Below are positions 37,801 to 50,000 of a stretch of DNA of 64,000 bases, one piece after another (the first letter of the stretch is position 1; every line of letters begins with the position of its first letter). The stretch is from positions 1 through 64,000 of the forward strand of contig MBPM02000155.1 in assembly GCA_001695595.3 (NCBI GenBank), read 5' to 3'. The DNA comes from Plasmopara viticola. Lineage: Eukaryota; Oomycota; Peronosporomycetes; Peronosporales; Peronosporaceae. The position numbers and the translations under genes are program-made. The notes under the pieces were generated by a model. That model did not search any database. It saw only the letters and a list, made by a program, of their open reading frames with translations, and was not told the origin of the DNA.

Positions 37801-40800
37801 GTCTGCATGTCCAGGAAGCTAGATTGGACGTATCTGAGGCCGTAGGAAGAATCGGCGCTTCAAATGGAGCAGTACTCGCTTAGGTACGCTTAGAAGCACG
37901 TGTCTGCATGTCCAGAAGCTAGATTGGACGTATCTGAGGCCGTAGGAAGAATCGGCGCTTCAAATGGAGCAGTACTCGCTTAGGTACGCTTAGAGCGTGT
38001 CTGCATGTCCAGAAGCTAGATTGGACGTATCTGAGGCCGTAGGAAGAATCGGCGCTTCAAATGGAGCAGTACTCGCTTAGGTACGCTTAGAACACGTGTC
38101 TGCATGTCCAGGAAGCTAGATTGGACGTATCTGAGGCCGTAGGAAGAATCGGCGCTTCAAATGGAGCAGTACTCGCTTAGGTACGCTTAGAACACGTGTC
38201 TGCATGTCCAGAAGCTAGATTGGACGTATCTGAGGCCGTAGGAAGAATCGGCGCTTTAAATGGAGCAGTACTCGCTTAGGTACGCTTAGAGCACGTGTCT
38301 GCATGTCCAGAAAGCTAGATTGGACGTATCTGAGGCCGTGGAAGAATCGGCGCTTCAAATGCAGCAGTACTCGCTTAGGTACGCTTAGAACGCGTGTCTG
38401 CATGTCTAAGCTAGATTGGACGTATCTGAGGCCGTGGAAAGAATCGGCGCTTCAAATGGAGCAGTACTCGCTTAGGTACGCTTGCAACGCGTGTCTGCAT
38501 GTCCAGGAAGCTAGATTGGACGTATCTGAGGCCGTAGAAACAATCGGCGCTTCAAATGGAGCAGTACTCGCTTAGGTACGCTTAGAACGCGTGTCTGCAT
38601 GTCCAGGAAGCTAGATTGGACGTATCTGAGGCCGTGGAAGAATCGGCGCTTCAAATGGAGCAGTACTCGCTTAGGTACGCTTAGAACACGTGTCTGCATG
38701 TCCAGGAAGCTAGATTGGACGTATCTGAGGCCGTAGGAAGAATCGGCGCTTCAAATGGAGCAGTACTCGCTTAGGTACGCTTAGAACGCGTGTCTGCATG
38801 TCCAGAAGCTAGATTGGACGTATCTGAGGCCGTAGGAAGAATCGGCGCTTCAAATGGAGCAGTACTCGCTTAGGTACGCTTAGAAAGCGTGTCTGCATGT
38901 CCAGGAAGCTAGATTGGACGTATCTGAGGCCGTAGGAAAGAATCGGCGCTTCAAATGGAGCAGTACTCGCTTAGGTACGCTTAGAACGTGTCTGCATGTC
39001 CAGAAGCTAGATTGGACGTATCTGAGGCCGTAGGAAGAATCGGCGCTTCAAATGGAGCAGTACTCGCTTAGGTACGCTTAGAACGCGTGTCTGCATGTCC
39101 AGGAAGCTAGATTGGACGTATCTGAGGCCGTAGAAGAATCGGCGCTTCAAATGGAGCAGTACTCGCTTAGGTACGCTTAGAACGCGTGTCTGCATGTCCA
39201 GGAAGCTAGATTGGACGTATCTGAGGCCGTAGGAAAATCGGCGCTTCAAATGGAGCAGTACTCGCTTAGGTACGCTTAGAACGCGTGTCTGCATGTCCAG
39301 AAGCTAGATTGGACGTATCTGAGGCCGTAGGAAGAATCGGCGCTTCAAATGGAGCAGTACTCGCTTAGGTACGCTTAGAACACGTGTCTGCATGTCCAGA
39401 AGCTAGATTGGACGTATCTGAGGCCGTAGGAAGAATCGGCGCTTCAAATGGAGCAGTACTCGCTTAGGTACGCTTAGAACACGTGTCTGCATGTCCAGGA
39501 AGCTAGATTGGACGTATCTGAGGCCGTGGAAAAATCGGCGCTTCAAATGGAGCAGTACTCGCTTAGGTACGCTTAAACGCGTGTCTGCATGTCCAAGCTA
39601 GATTGGACGTATCTGAGGCCGTGGAAAGAATCGGCGCTTCAAATGGAGCAGTACTCGCTTAGGTACGCTTAGAACGCGTGTCTGCATGTCCAGAAGCTAG
39701 ATTGGACGTATCTGAGGCCGTAGGAAAGAATCGGCGCTTCAAATGGAGCAGTACTCGCTTAGGTACGCTTAGAACACGTGTCTGCATGTCCAGAAGCTAG
39801 ATTGGACGTATCTGAGGCCGTAGGAAGACTCGGCGCTTCAAATGGAGCAGTACTCGCTTAGGTACGCTTAGAACGCGTGTCTGCATGTCTAGGAAGCTAG
39901 ATTGGACGTATCTGAGGCCGTAGGAAAGAATCGGCGCTTCAAATGGAGCACTCGCTTAGGTACGCTTAGAACGCGTGTCTGCATGTCCAGAAGCTAGATT
40001 GGACGTATCTGAGGCCGTAAGAATCGGCGCTTCAAATGGAGCAGTACTCGCTTAGGTACGCTTAAAGCACGTGTCTGCATGTCCAGAAGCTAGATTGGAC
40101 GTATCTGAGGCCGTAGGAAGAATCGGCGCTTCAAATGGAGCAGTACTCGCTTAGGTACGCTTAGAACGTGTCTGCATGTCCAGAAGCTAGATTGGACGTA
40201 TCTGAGGCCGTAGGAAGAATCGGCGCTTCAAATGGAGCAGTACTCGCTTAGGTACGCTTAGAACACGTGTCTGCATGTCCAGGAAGCTAGATTGGACGTA
40301 TCTGAGGCCGTAGGAAAATCGGCGCTTCAAATGGAGCAGTACTCGCTTAGGTACGCTTAGAACGCGTGTCTGCATGTCCAGGAAGCTAGATTGGACGTAT
40401 CAAGGCCGTGGAAGAATCGGCGCTTCAAATGGAGCAGTACTCGCTTAGGTACGCTTAGAACGCGTGTCTGCATGTCCAGGAAGCTAGATTGGACGTATCT
40501 GAGGCCGTAGGAAGAATCGGCGCTTCAAATGGAGCAGTACTCGCTTAGGTACGCTTAGAACGCGTGTCTGCATGTCCAAAGCTAGATTGGACGTATCTGA
40601 GGCCGTAGGAAGAATCGGCGCTTCAAATGGAGCAGACTCGCTTAGGTACGCTTAGAACGCGTGTCTGCATGTCCAGAAGCTAGATTGGACGTATCTGAGG
40701 CCGTAGAAGAATCGGCGCTTCAAATGGAGCAGACTCGCTTAGGTACGCTTAGAACGCGTGTCTGCATGTCCAGGAAGCTAGATTGGACGTATCAAGGCCG

Positions 40801-41721
40801 TGGAAAGAATTGGCGCTTTAAATGGAGCAGTACTCGCTTAGGTACGCTTAGAACACGTGTCTGCATGTCCAGGAAGCTAGATTGGACGTATCTGAGGCCG
40901 TAGGAAGAATCGGCGCTTCAAATGGAGCAGTACTCGCTTAGGTACGCTTAGAACGCGTGTCTGCATGTCCAGGAAGCTAGATTGGACGTATCTGAGGCCG
41001 TAGGAAGAATCGGCGCTTCAAATGGAGCAGTACTCGCTTAGGTACGCTTAGAACGCGTGTCTGCATGTCCAGGAAGCTAGATTGGACGTATCTGAGGCCG
41101 TAGAAGAATCGGCGCTTCAAATGGAGCAGACTCGCTTAGGTACGCTTAGAACGCGTGTCTGCATGTCCAGAAGCTAGATTGGACGTATCTGAGGCCGTAG
41201 GAAGAATCGGCGCTTCAAATGGAGCAGTACTCGCTTAGGTACGCTTAGAAGCGTGTCTGCATGTCCAGGAAGCTAGATTGGACGTATCTGAGGCCGTAGG
41301 AAGAATCGGCGCTTCAAATGGAGCAGTACTCGCTTAGGTACGCTTAGAACGCGTGTCTGCATGTCCAGAAAGCTAAATTGGACGTATCTGAGGCCGTAGG
41401 AAAAATCGGCGCTTTAAATGGAGCAGTGCTCGCTTAGGTACGCTTGCAACGCGTGTCTGCATGTCTAAGCTAGATTGGACGTATCAAGGCCGTGGAAAGA
41501 ATCGGCGCTTCAAATGGAGCAGTACTCGCTTAGGTACGCTTAGAACGCGTGTCTGCATGTCCAGGAAGCTAGATTGGACGTATCTGAGGCCGTAGGAAGA
41601 ATCGGCGCTTCAAATGGAGCAGTACTCGCTTAGGTACGCTTAGAGCACGTGTCTGCATGTCCAGAAGCTAGATTGGACGTATCTGAGGCCGTAGGAAGAA
41701 TCGGCGCTTCAAATGGAGCAG

Positions 41722-42220
41722 ACTCGCTTAGGTACGCTTAGAAAGCGTGTCTGCATGTCCAGGAAGCTAGATTGGACGTATCTAGGCCGTAGGAAGAATC
41801 GGCGCTTCAAATGGAGCAGTACTCGCTTAGGTACGCTTAGAAAGCGTGTCTGCATGTCCAGAAGCTAGATTGGACGTATCAAGGCCGTGGAAGAATCGGC
41901 GCTTCAAATGGAGCAGTACTCGCTTAGGTACGCTTAGAAGCACGTGTCTGCATGTCCAGGAAGCTAGATTGGACGTATCTGAGGCCGTAGGAAGAATCGG
42001 CGCTTTAAATGGAGCAGTACTCGCTTAGGTACGCTTAGAGCACGTGTCTGCATGTCCAGAAAGCTAGATTGGACGTATCTGAGGCCGTAGGAAGAATCGG
42101 CGCTTCAAATGGAGCAGTACTCGCTTAGGTACGCTTAGAACACGTGTCTGCATGTCCAGGAAGCTAGATTGGACGTATCTGAGGCCGTAGGAAGAATCGG
42201 CGCTTCAAATGGAGCAGTAC
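41722..42220 (+). repeat. Higher-order repeat segment (first five monomers)
   Basis: Order GAAAGC (CTAGGCCG), GAAAGC (CCAGAAG, TCAAGGCCGTGG), GAAGCAC, GAGCAC, GAACAC repeats the start of the block at 17659. The following monomers diverge from that block (GCTTAGTTACGC head, GGCAGTAG at 42380-42387), so the copy cannot be delimited on its right side. The end coordinate is approximate. Confidence 0.6.
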
Positions 42221-44786
42221 TCGCTTAGTTACGCTTAGAACGCGTGTCTGCATGTCAGGAAGCTAGATTGGACGTATCCAAGGCCGTGGAAAGAATCGGC
42301 GCTTCAAATGGAGCAGTACTCGCTTAGGTACGCTTAGAACGCGTGTCTGCATGTCCAGAAGCTAGATTGGACGTATCTAGGCAGTAGAAAGAATCGGCGC
42401 TTCAAATGGAGCAGTACTCGCTTAGGTACGCTTAGAACGCGTGTCTGCATGTCCAGGAAGCTAGATTGGACGTATCTGAGGCCGTAGAAAGAATCGGCGC
42501 TTCAAATGGAGCAGTACTCGCTTAGGTACGCTTAGAACGCGTGTCTGCATGTCCAGGAAGCTAGATTGGACGTATCTGAGGCCGTAGGAAGAATCGGCGC
42601 TTCAAATGGAGCAGAACTCGCTTAGGTACGCTTAGAACGCGTGTCTGCATGTCTAGGAAGCTAGATTGGACGTATCTGAGGCCGTAGAAACAATCGGCGC
42701 TTCAAATGGAGCAGAACTCGCTTAGGTACGCTTAGAACGCGTGTCTGCATGTCCAGAAGCTAGATTGGACGTATCTGAGGCCGTAGGAAGAATCGGCGCT
42801 TCAAATGGAGCACTCGCTTAGGTACGCTTAGAGCACGTGTCTGCATGTCCAGAAGCTAGATTGGACGTATCTGAGGCCGTAGGAAGAATCGGCGCTTCAA
42901 ATGGAGCAGTACTCGCTTAGGTACGCTTAGAACACGTGTCTGCATGTCCAGAAGCTAGATTGGACGTATCTGAGGCCGTAGGAAATCGGCGCTTCAAATG
43001 GAGCAGTACTCGCTTAGGTACACTTAGAACACGTGTCTGCATGTCCAGAAAGCTAGATTGGACGTATCCAAGGCCGTGGAAAGAATTGGCGCTTTAAATG
43101 GAGCAGTACTCGCTTAGGTACACTTAGAACACGTGTCTGCATGTCCAGATAGCTAGATTGGACGTATCTGAGGCCGTAGGAAGAATCGGCGCTTCAAATG
43201 GAGCAGTACTCGCTTAGGTACGCTTAGACGCGTGTCTGCATGTCCAGAAGCTAGATTGGACGTATCTGAGGCCGTAGGAAGAATCGGCGCTTCAAATGGA
43301 GCAGAACTCGCTTAGGTACGCTTAGAACGCGTGTCTGCATGTCCAGGAAGCTAGATTGGACGTATCTGAGGCCGTAGAAAGAATCGGCGCTTCAAATGGA
43401 GCAGTACTCGCTTAGGTACGCTTAGAACGCGTGTCTGCATGTCCAGAAGCTAGATTGGACGTATCAGGCCGTAGGAAGAATCGGCGCTTCAAATGGAGCA
43501 GTACTCGCTTAGGTACGCTTAGAAGCACGTGTCTGCATGTCCAGGAAGCTAGATTGGACGTATCTGAGGCCGTAGGAAGAATCGGCGCTTCAAATGGAGC
43601 AGTACTCGCTTAGGTACGCTTAGAAGCACGTGTCTGCATGTCCAGGAAGCTAGATTGGACGTATCTGAGGCCGTAGGAAGAATCGGCGCTTCAAATGGAG
43701 CAGTACTCGCTTAGGTACGCTTAGAACGTGTCTGCATGTCCAGAAGCTAGATTGGACGTATCTGAGGCCGTAGGAAGAATCGGCGCTTCAAATGGAGCAG
43801 TACTCGCTTAGGTACGCTTAGAACACGTGTCTGCATGTCCAGGAAGCTAGATTGGACGTATCTGAGGCCGTGGAAGAATCGGCGCTTCAAATGGAGCAGT
43901 ACTCGCTTAGGTACGCTTAGAACGCGTGTCTGCATGTCTAAGCTAGATTGGACGTATCCAGGCCGTGGAAAGAATCGGCGCTTCAAATGGAGCAGTACTC
44001 GCTTAGGTACGCTTAGAACGCGTGTCTGCATGTCCAGAAGCTAGATTGGACGTATCTGAGGCCGTAGGAAGAATCGGCGCTTCAAATGGAGCAGACTCGC
44101 TTAGGTACGCTTAGAACGCGTGTCTGCATGTCCAGGAAGCTAGATTGGACGTATCAAGGCCGTGGAAAGAATCGGCGCTTCAAATGGAGCAGTACTCGCT
44201 TAGGTACGCTTAGAACGTGTCTGCATGTCCAGGAAGCTAGATTGGACGTATCTGAGGCCGTAGGAAGAATCGGCGCTTCAAATGGAGCAGACTCGCTTAG
44301 GTACGCTTAGAACGCGTGTCTGCATGTCCAGGAAGCTAGATTGGACGTATCTGAGGCCGTAGGAAGAATCGGCGCTTCAAATGGAGCAGAACTCGCTTAG
44401 GTACGCTTAGAACGCGTGTCTGCATGTCTAGGAAGCTAGATTGGACGTATCTGAGGCCGTAGGAAGAATCGGCGCTTCAAATGGAGCAGTACTCGCTTAG
44501 GTACGCTTAGAACGCGTGTCTGCATGTCCAGATAGCTAGATTGGACGTATCTGAGGCCGTAGGAAGAATCGGCGCTTCAAATGGAGCAGTACTCGCTTAG
44601 GTACGCTTAGAACACGTGTCTGCATGTCCAGGAAGCTAGATTGGACGTATCTGAGGCCGTAGGAAGAATCGGCGCTTCAAATGGAGCAGTACTCGCTTAG
44701 GTACGCTTGCAACGCGTGTCTGCATGTCTAAGCTAGATTGGACGTATCTGAGGCCGTGGAAGAATCGGCGCTTCAAATGGAGCAGT

Positions 44787-44883
44787 ACTCGCTTAGGTAC
44801 GCTTAGAACACGTGTCTGCATGTCCAGGAAGCTAGATTAGACGTAACTGAGGCCGTGGAAACATTGGGCACAAATGGAGCAGT
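44787..44883 (+). repeat. Divergent monomer (97 bp)
   Basis: This unit reads GATTAGACGTAACTGAGG and then GTGGAAACATTGGGCACAAATGG, replacing the normal GAATCGGCGCTTC segment. Hairpins 2 and 3 are both disrupted. It sits among otherwise ordinary units of GCAACGC type. Confidence 0.75.
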
Positions 44884-46941
44884 ACTCGCTTAGGTACGCT
44901 TGCAACGCGTGTCTGCATGTCTAAGCTAGATTGGACGTATCCAAGGCCGTGGAAAGAATCGGCGCTTCAAATGGAGCAGTACTCGCTTAGGTACGCTTAG
45001 AACACGTGTCTGCATGTCCAGGAAGCTAGATTGGACGTATCTGAGGCCGTGGAAGAATCGGCGCTTCAAATGGAGCAGTACTCGCTTAGGTACGCTTAGA
45101 ACGCGTGTCTGCATGTCCAGGAAGCTAGATTGGACGTATCCAAGGCCGTGGAAAGAATCGGCGCTTCAAATGGAGCAGTACTCGCTTAGGTACGCTTAGA
45201 ACGCGTGTCTGCATGTCCAGGAAGCTAGATTGGACGTATCTGAGGCCGTAGGAAGAATCGGCGCTTCAAATGGAGCAGTACTCGCTTAGGTACGCTTAGA
45301 ACGCGTGTCTGCATGTCCAGGAAGCTAGATTGGACGTATCAAGGCCGTGGAAGAATCGGCGCTTCAAATGGAGCAGTACTCGCTTAGGTACGCTTAGAAC
45401 ACGTGTCTGCATGTCCAGGAAGCTAGATTGGACGTATCTGAGGCCGTAGGAAGAATCGGCGCTTCAAATGGAGCAGTACTCGCTTAGGTACGCTTAGAAC
45501 GCGTGTCTGGATGTCTAAGCTAGATTGGACGTATCAGGCCGTGGAAGAATCGGCGCTTCAAATGGAGCAGTACTCGCTTAGGTACGCTTAGAACGTGTCT
45601 GCATGTCCAGGAAGCTAGATTGGACGTATCTGAGGCCGTGGAAGAATCGGCGCTTCAAATGGAGCAGTACTCGCTTAGGTACGCTTGAACGCGTGTCTGC
45701 ATGTCCAGAGCTAGATTGGACGTATCCAGGCCGTGGAAAGAATCGGCGCTTCAAATGGAGCAGTACTCGCTTAGGTACGCTTAGAACGTGTCTGCATGTC
45801 CAGGAAGCTAGATTGGACGTATCTGAGGCCGTAGGAAGAATCGGCGCTTCAAATGGAGCAGTACTCGCTTAGGTACGCTTAGAACGCGTGTCTGCATGTC
45901 CAGGAAGCTAGATTGGACGTATCTGAGGCCGTAGGAAGAATCGGCGCTTCAAATGGAGCAGTACTCGCTTAGGTACGCTTAGAACGCGTGTCTGCATGTC
46001 TAGCTAGATTGGACGTATCAAGGCCGTGGAAAGAATCGGCGCTTCAAATGGAGCAGTACTCGCTTAGGTACGCTTAGAACGTGTCTGCATGTCCAGGAAG
46101 CTAGATTGGACGTATCTGAGGCCGTAGGAAGAATCGGCGCTTCAAATGGAGCAGTACTCGCTTAGGTACGCTTAGAACGCGTGTCTGCATGTCTAAAGCT
46201 AGATTGGACGTATCTGAGGCCGTAGGAAAGACTCGGCGCTTCAAATGCAGTACTCGCTTAGGTACGCTTAGAACACGTGTCTGCATGTCCAGGAAGCTAG
46301 ATTGGACGTATCTGAGGCCGTAGAAAGACTCGGCGCTTCAAATGCAGCAGAACTCGCTTAGGTACGCTTAGAACGCGTGTCTGCCTAGGAAGCTAGATTG
46401 GACGTATCTGAGGCCGTAGGAAGAATCGGCGCTTCAAATGGAGCAGTACTCGCTTAGGTACGCTTAGAACACGTGTCTGCATGTCCAGGAAGCTAGATTG
46501 GACGTATCTGAGGCCGTGGAAGAATTGGCGCTTCAAATGGAGCAGTACTCGCTTAGGTACGCTTAACGCGTGTCTGCATGTCTAAAGCTAGATTGGACGT
46601 ATCTAAGGCCGTGGAAAGACTCGGCGCTTCAAATGCAGCAGTACTCGCTTAGGTACGCTTAGAACGCGTGTCTGCATGTCTAGGAAGCTAGATTGGACGT
46701 ATTTGAGGCCGTAGAAACAATCGGCGCTTCAAATGGAGCAGAACTCGCTTAGGTACGCTTAGAACGCGTGTCTGCATGTCCAGGAAGCTAGATTGGACGT
46801 ATCCAAGGCCGTGGAAAGAATCGGCGCTTCAAATGGCAGCACTCGCTTAGGTACGCTTAGAACACGTGTCTGCATGTCTAGGAAGCTAGATTGGACGTAT
46901 CTGAGGCCGTAGGAAAGAATCGGCGCTTCAAATGTAGCAGA

Positions 46942-47041
46942 ACTCGCTAAGTTACGCTTAGAAAGCGTGTCTGCATGTCTTAGAAGCTAGATTGGACGTT
47001 TCCAAGGCCATGGAACGAATTGGCGCTTTAAATGGAGCAGT
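46942..47041 (+). repeat. Divergent full-length monomer (100 bp)
   Basis: Carries several substitutions together: GCTAAGTTACGC, GTCTTAGAAGC, GACGTTTCCAAGG, GGCCATGGAACG and AATTGGCGCTTTAAATGG. Most other units in this part of the window are near modal, so this is an old or distantly derived copy, related at its head to the unit at 12512. Confidence 0.75.
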
Positions 47042-50000
47042 ACTCGCTTAGGTACGCTTAGAAAGCGTGTCTGCATGTCTAGGAAGCTAGATTGGACGTA
47101 TCTGGCCGTGGAAGAATCGGCGCTTCAAATGGAGCAGTACTCGCTTAGGTACGCTTACGTGTCTGCATGTCAGGAAGCTAGATTGGACGTATCTGAGGCC
47201 GTAGAAAGAATCGGCGCTTCAAATGCAGCAGTACTCGCTTAGGTACGCTTAGAACGCGTGTCTGCATGTCCAGATAGCTAGATTGGACGTATCTGAGGCC
47301 GTAGGAAGAATCGGCGCTTCAAATGGAGCAGTACTCGCTTAGGTACGCTTAGAACACGTGTCTGCATGTCCAGGAAGCTAGATTGGACGTATCTGAGGCC
47401 GTGGAAGAATCGGCGCTTCAAATGGAGCAGTACTCGCTTAGGTACGCTTAGAACGCGTGTCTGCATGTCCAAGCTAGATTGGACGTATCTGAGGCCGTAG
47501 GAAGAATCGGCGCTTCAAATGGAGCAGTACTCGCTTAGGTACGCTTAGAACGCGTGTCTGCATGTCTAGGAAGCTAGATTGGACGTATCTGAGGCCGTAG
47601 GAAGAATCGGCGCTTCAAATGGAGCAGTACTCGCTTAGGTACGCTTGAACGCGTGTCTGCATGTCCAGGAAGCTAGATTGGACGTATCCAAGGCCGTGGA
47701 AAGAATTGGCGCTTTAAATGGAGCAGTACTCGCTTAGGTACGCTTAGAAACGTGTCTGCATGTCCAGGAAGCTAGATTGGACGTATCTGAGGCCGTAGGA
47801 AGAATCGGCGCTTCAAATGGAGCAGTACTCGCTTAGGTACGCTTGAACGCGTGTCTGCATGTCCAGGAAGCTAGATTGGACGTATCTGAGGCCGTAGGAA
47901 GAATCGGCGCTTCAAATGGAGCAGACTCGCTTAGGTACGCTTAGAACGCGTGTCTGCATGTCCAGGAAGCTAGATTGGACGTATCTGAGGCCGTAGGAAG
48001 AATCGGCGCTTCAAATGGAGCAGACTCGCTTAGGTACGCTTAGAACGCGTGTCTGCATGTCCAGGAAGCTAGACTGGACGTATCTGGGTCCGTAGGAAGA
48101 ATCGGCGCTTCAAATGGAGCAGAACTCGCTTAGGTACGCTTAGAAAGCGTGTCTGCATGTCTAGGAAGCTAGATTGGACGTATCTGAGGCCGTAGAAAGA
48201 ATCGGCGCTTCAAATGGAGCAGTACTCGCTTAGGTACGCTTAGAAGCGTGTCTGCATGTCCAGGAAGCTAGATTGGACGTATCTGAGGCCGTAGGAAAGA
48301 ATCGGCGCTTCAAATGGAGCAGTACTCGCTTAGGTACGCTTAGAAAGCGTGTCTGCATGTCCAGAAGCTAGATTGGACGTATCAGGCCGTGGAAGAATCG
48401 GCGCTTCAAATGGAGCAGTACTCGCTTAGGTACGCTTAGAAGCACGTGTCTGCATGTCCAGGAAGCAAGAATGGACGTATCTGAGGCCGTAGGAAGAATC
48501 GGCGCTTTAAATGGAGCAGTACTCGCTTAGGTACGCTTAGAGCACGTGTCTGCATGTCCAGAAGCTAGATTGGACGTATCTGAGGCCGTAGGAAGAATCG
48601 GCGCTTCAAATGGAGCAGTACTCGCTTAGGTACGCTTAGAGCGTGTCTGCATGTCCAGGAAGCTAGATTGGACGTATCTGAGGCCGTAGGAAGAATCGGC
48701 GCTTCAAATGGAGCAGTACTCGCTTAGGTACGCTTAGAAGCGTGTCTGCATGTCCAGCTAGATTGGACGTATCTGAGGCCGTAGGAAGAATCGGCGCTTC
48801 AAATGGAGCAGTACTCGCTTAGGTACGCTTAGAACGCGTGTCTGCATGTCCAGGAAGCTAGATTGGACGTATCTGAGGCCGTAGGAAAATCGGCGCTTCA
48901 AATGGAGCAGTACTCGCTTAGGTACGCTTAGAACGCGTGTCTGCATGTCCAGAAGCTAGATTGGACGTATCAAGGCCGTAGGAAGAATCGGCGCTTCAAA
49001 TGGAGCAGTACTCGCTTAGGTACGCTTAGAACGTGTCTGCATGTCCAGGAAGCTAGATTGGACGTATCTGAGGCCGTAGGAAGAATCGGCGCTTCAAATG
49101 GAGCAGTACTCGCTTAGGTACGCTTAGAACGCGTGTCTGCATGTCCAGGAAGCTAGATTGGACGTATCTGAGGCCGTAGGAAGAATCGGCGCTTCAAATG
49201 GAGCAGTACTCGCTTAGGTACGCTTAGAACGCGTGTCTGCATGTCCAGGAAGCTAGATTGGACGTATCTGAGGCCGTAGGAAGAATCGGCGCTTCAAATG
49301 GAGCAGACTCGCTTAGGTACGCTTAGAACGCGTGTCTGCATGTCCAGGAAGCTAGATTGGACGTATCTGAGGCCGTAGGAAGAATCGGCGCTTCAAATGA
49401 GCAGTACTCGCTTAGGTACGCTTAGAAGCGTGTCTGCATGTCCAGAAGCTAGATTGGACGTATCTGAGGCCGTAGGAAGAATCGGCGCTTCAAATGGAGC
49501 AGTACTCGCTTAGGTACGCTTAGAACGTGTCTGCATGTCCAGGAAGCTAGATTGGACGTATCTGAGGCCGTAGGAAGAATCGGCGCTTCAAATGGAGCAG
49601 TACTCGCTTAGGTACGCTTAGAACACGTGTCTGCATGTCCAGGAAGCTAGATTGGACGTATCTGAGGCCGTAGGAAGAATCGGCGCTTCAAATGGAGCAG
49701 TACTCGCTTAGGTACGCTTAGAACGCGTGTCTGCATGTCCAGGAAGCTAGATTGGACGTATCTGAGGCCGTGGAAGAATCGGCGCTTCAAATGGAGCAGT
49801 ACTCGCTTAGGTACGCTTAGAACGCGTGTCTGCATGTCTAAGCTAGATTGGACGTATCAGGCCGTGAAAGAATCGGCGCTTCAAATGAGCAGTACTCGCT
49901 TAGGTACGCTTAGAACGCGTGTCTGCATGTCCAGAAGCTAGATTGGACGTATCTGAGGCCGTAGAAAATCGGCGCTTCAAATGGAGCAGTACTCGCTTAG

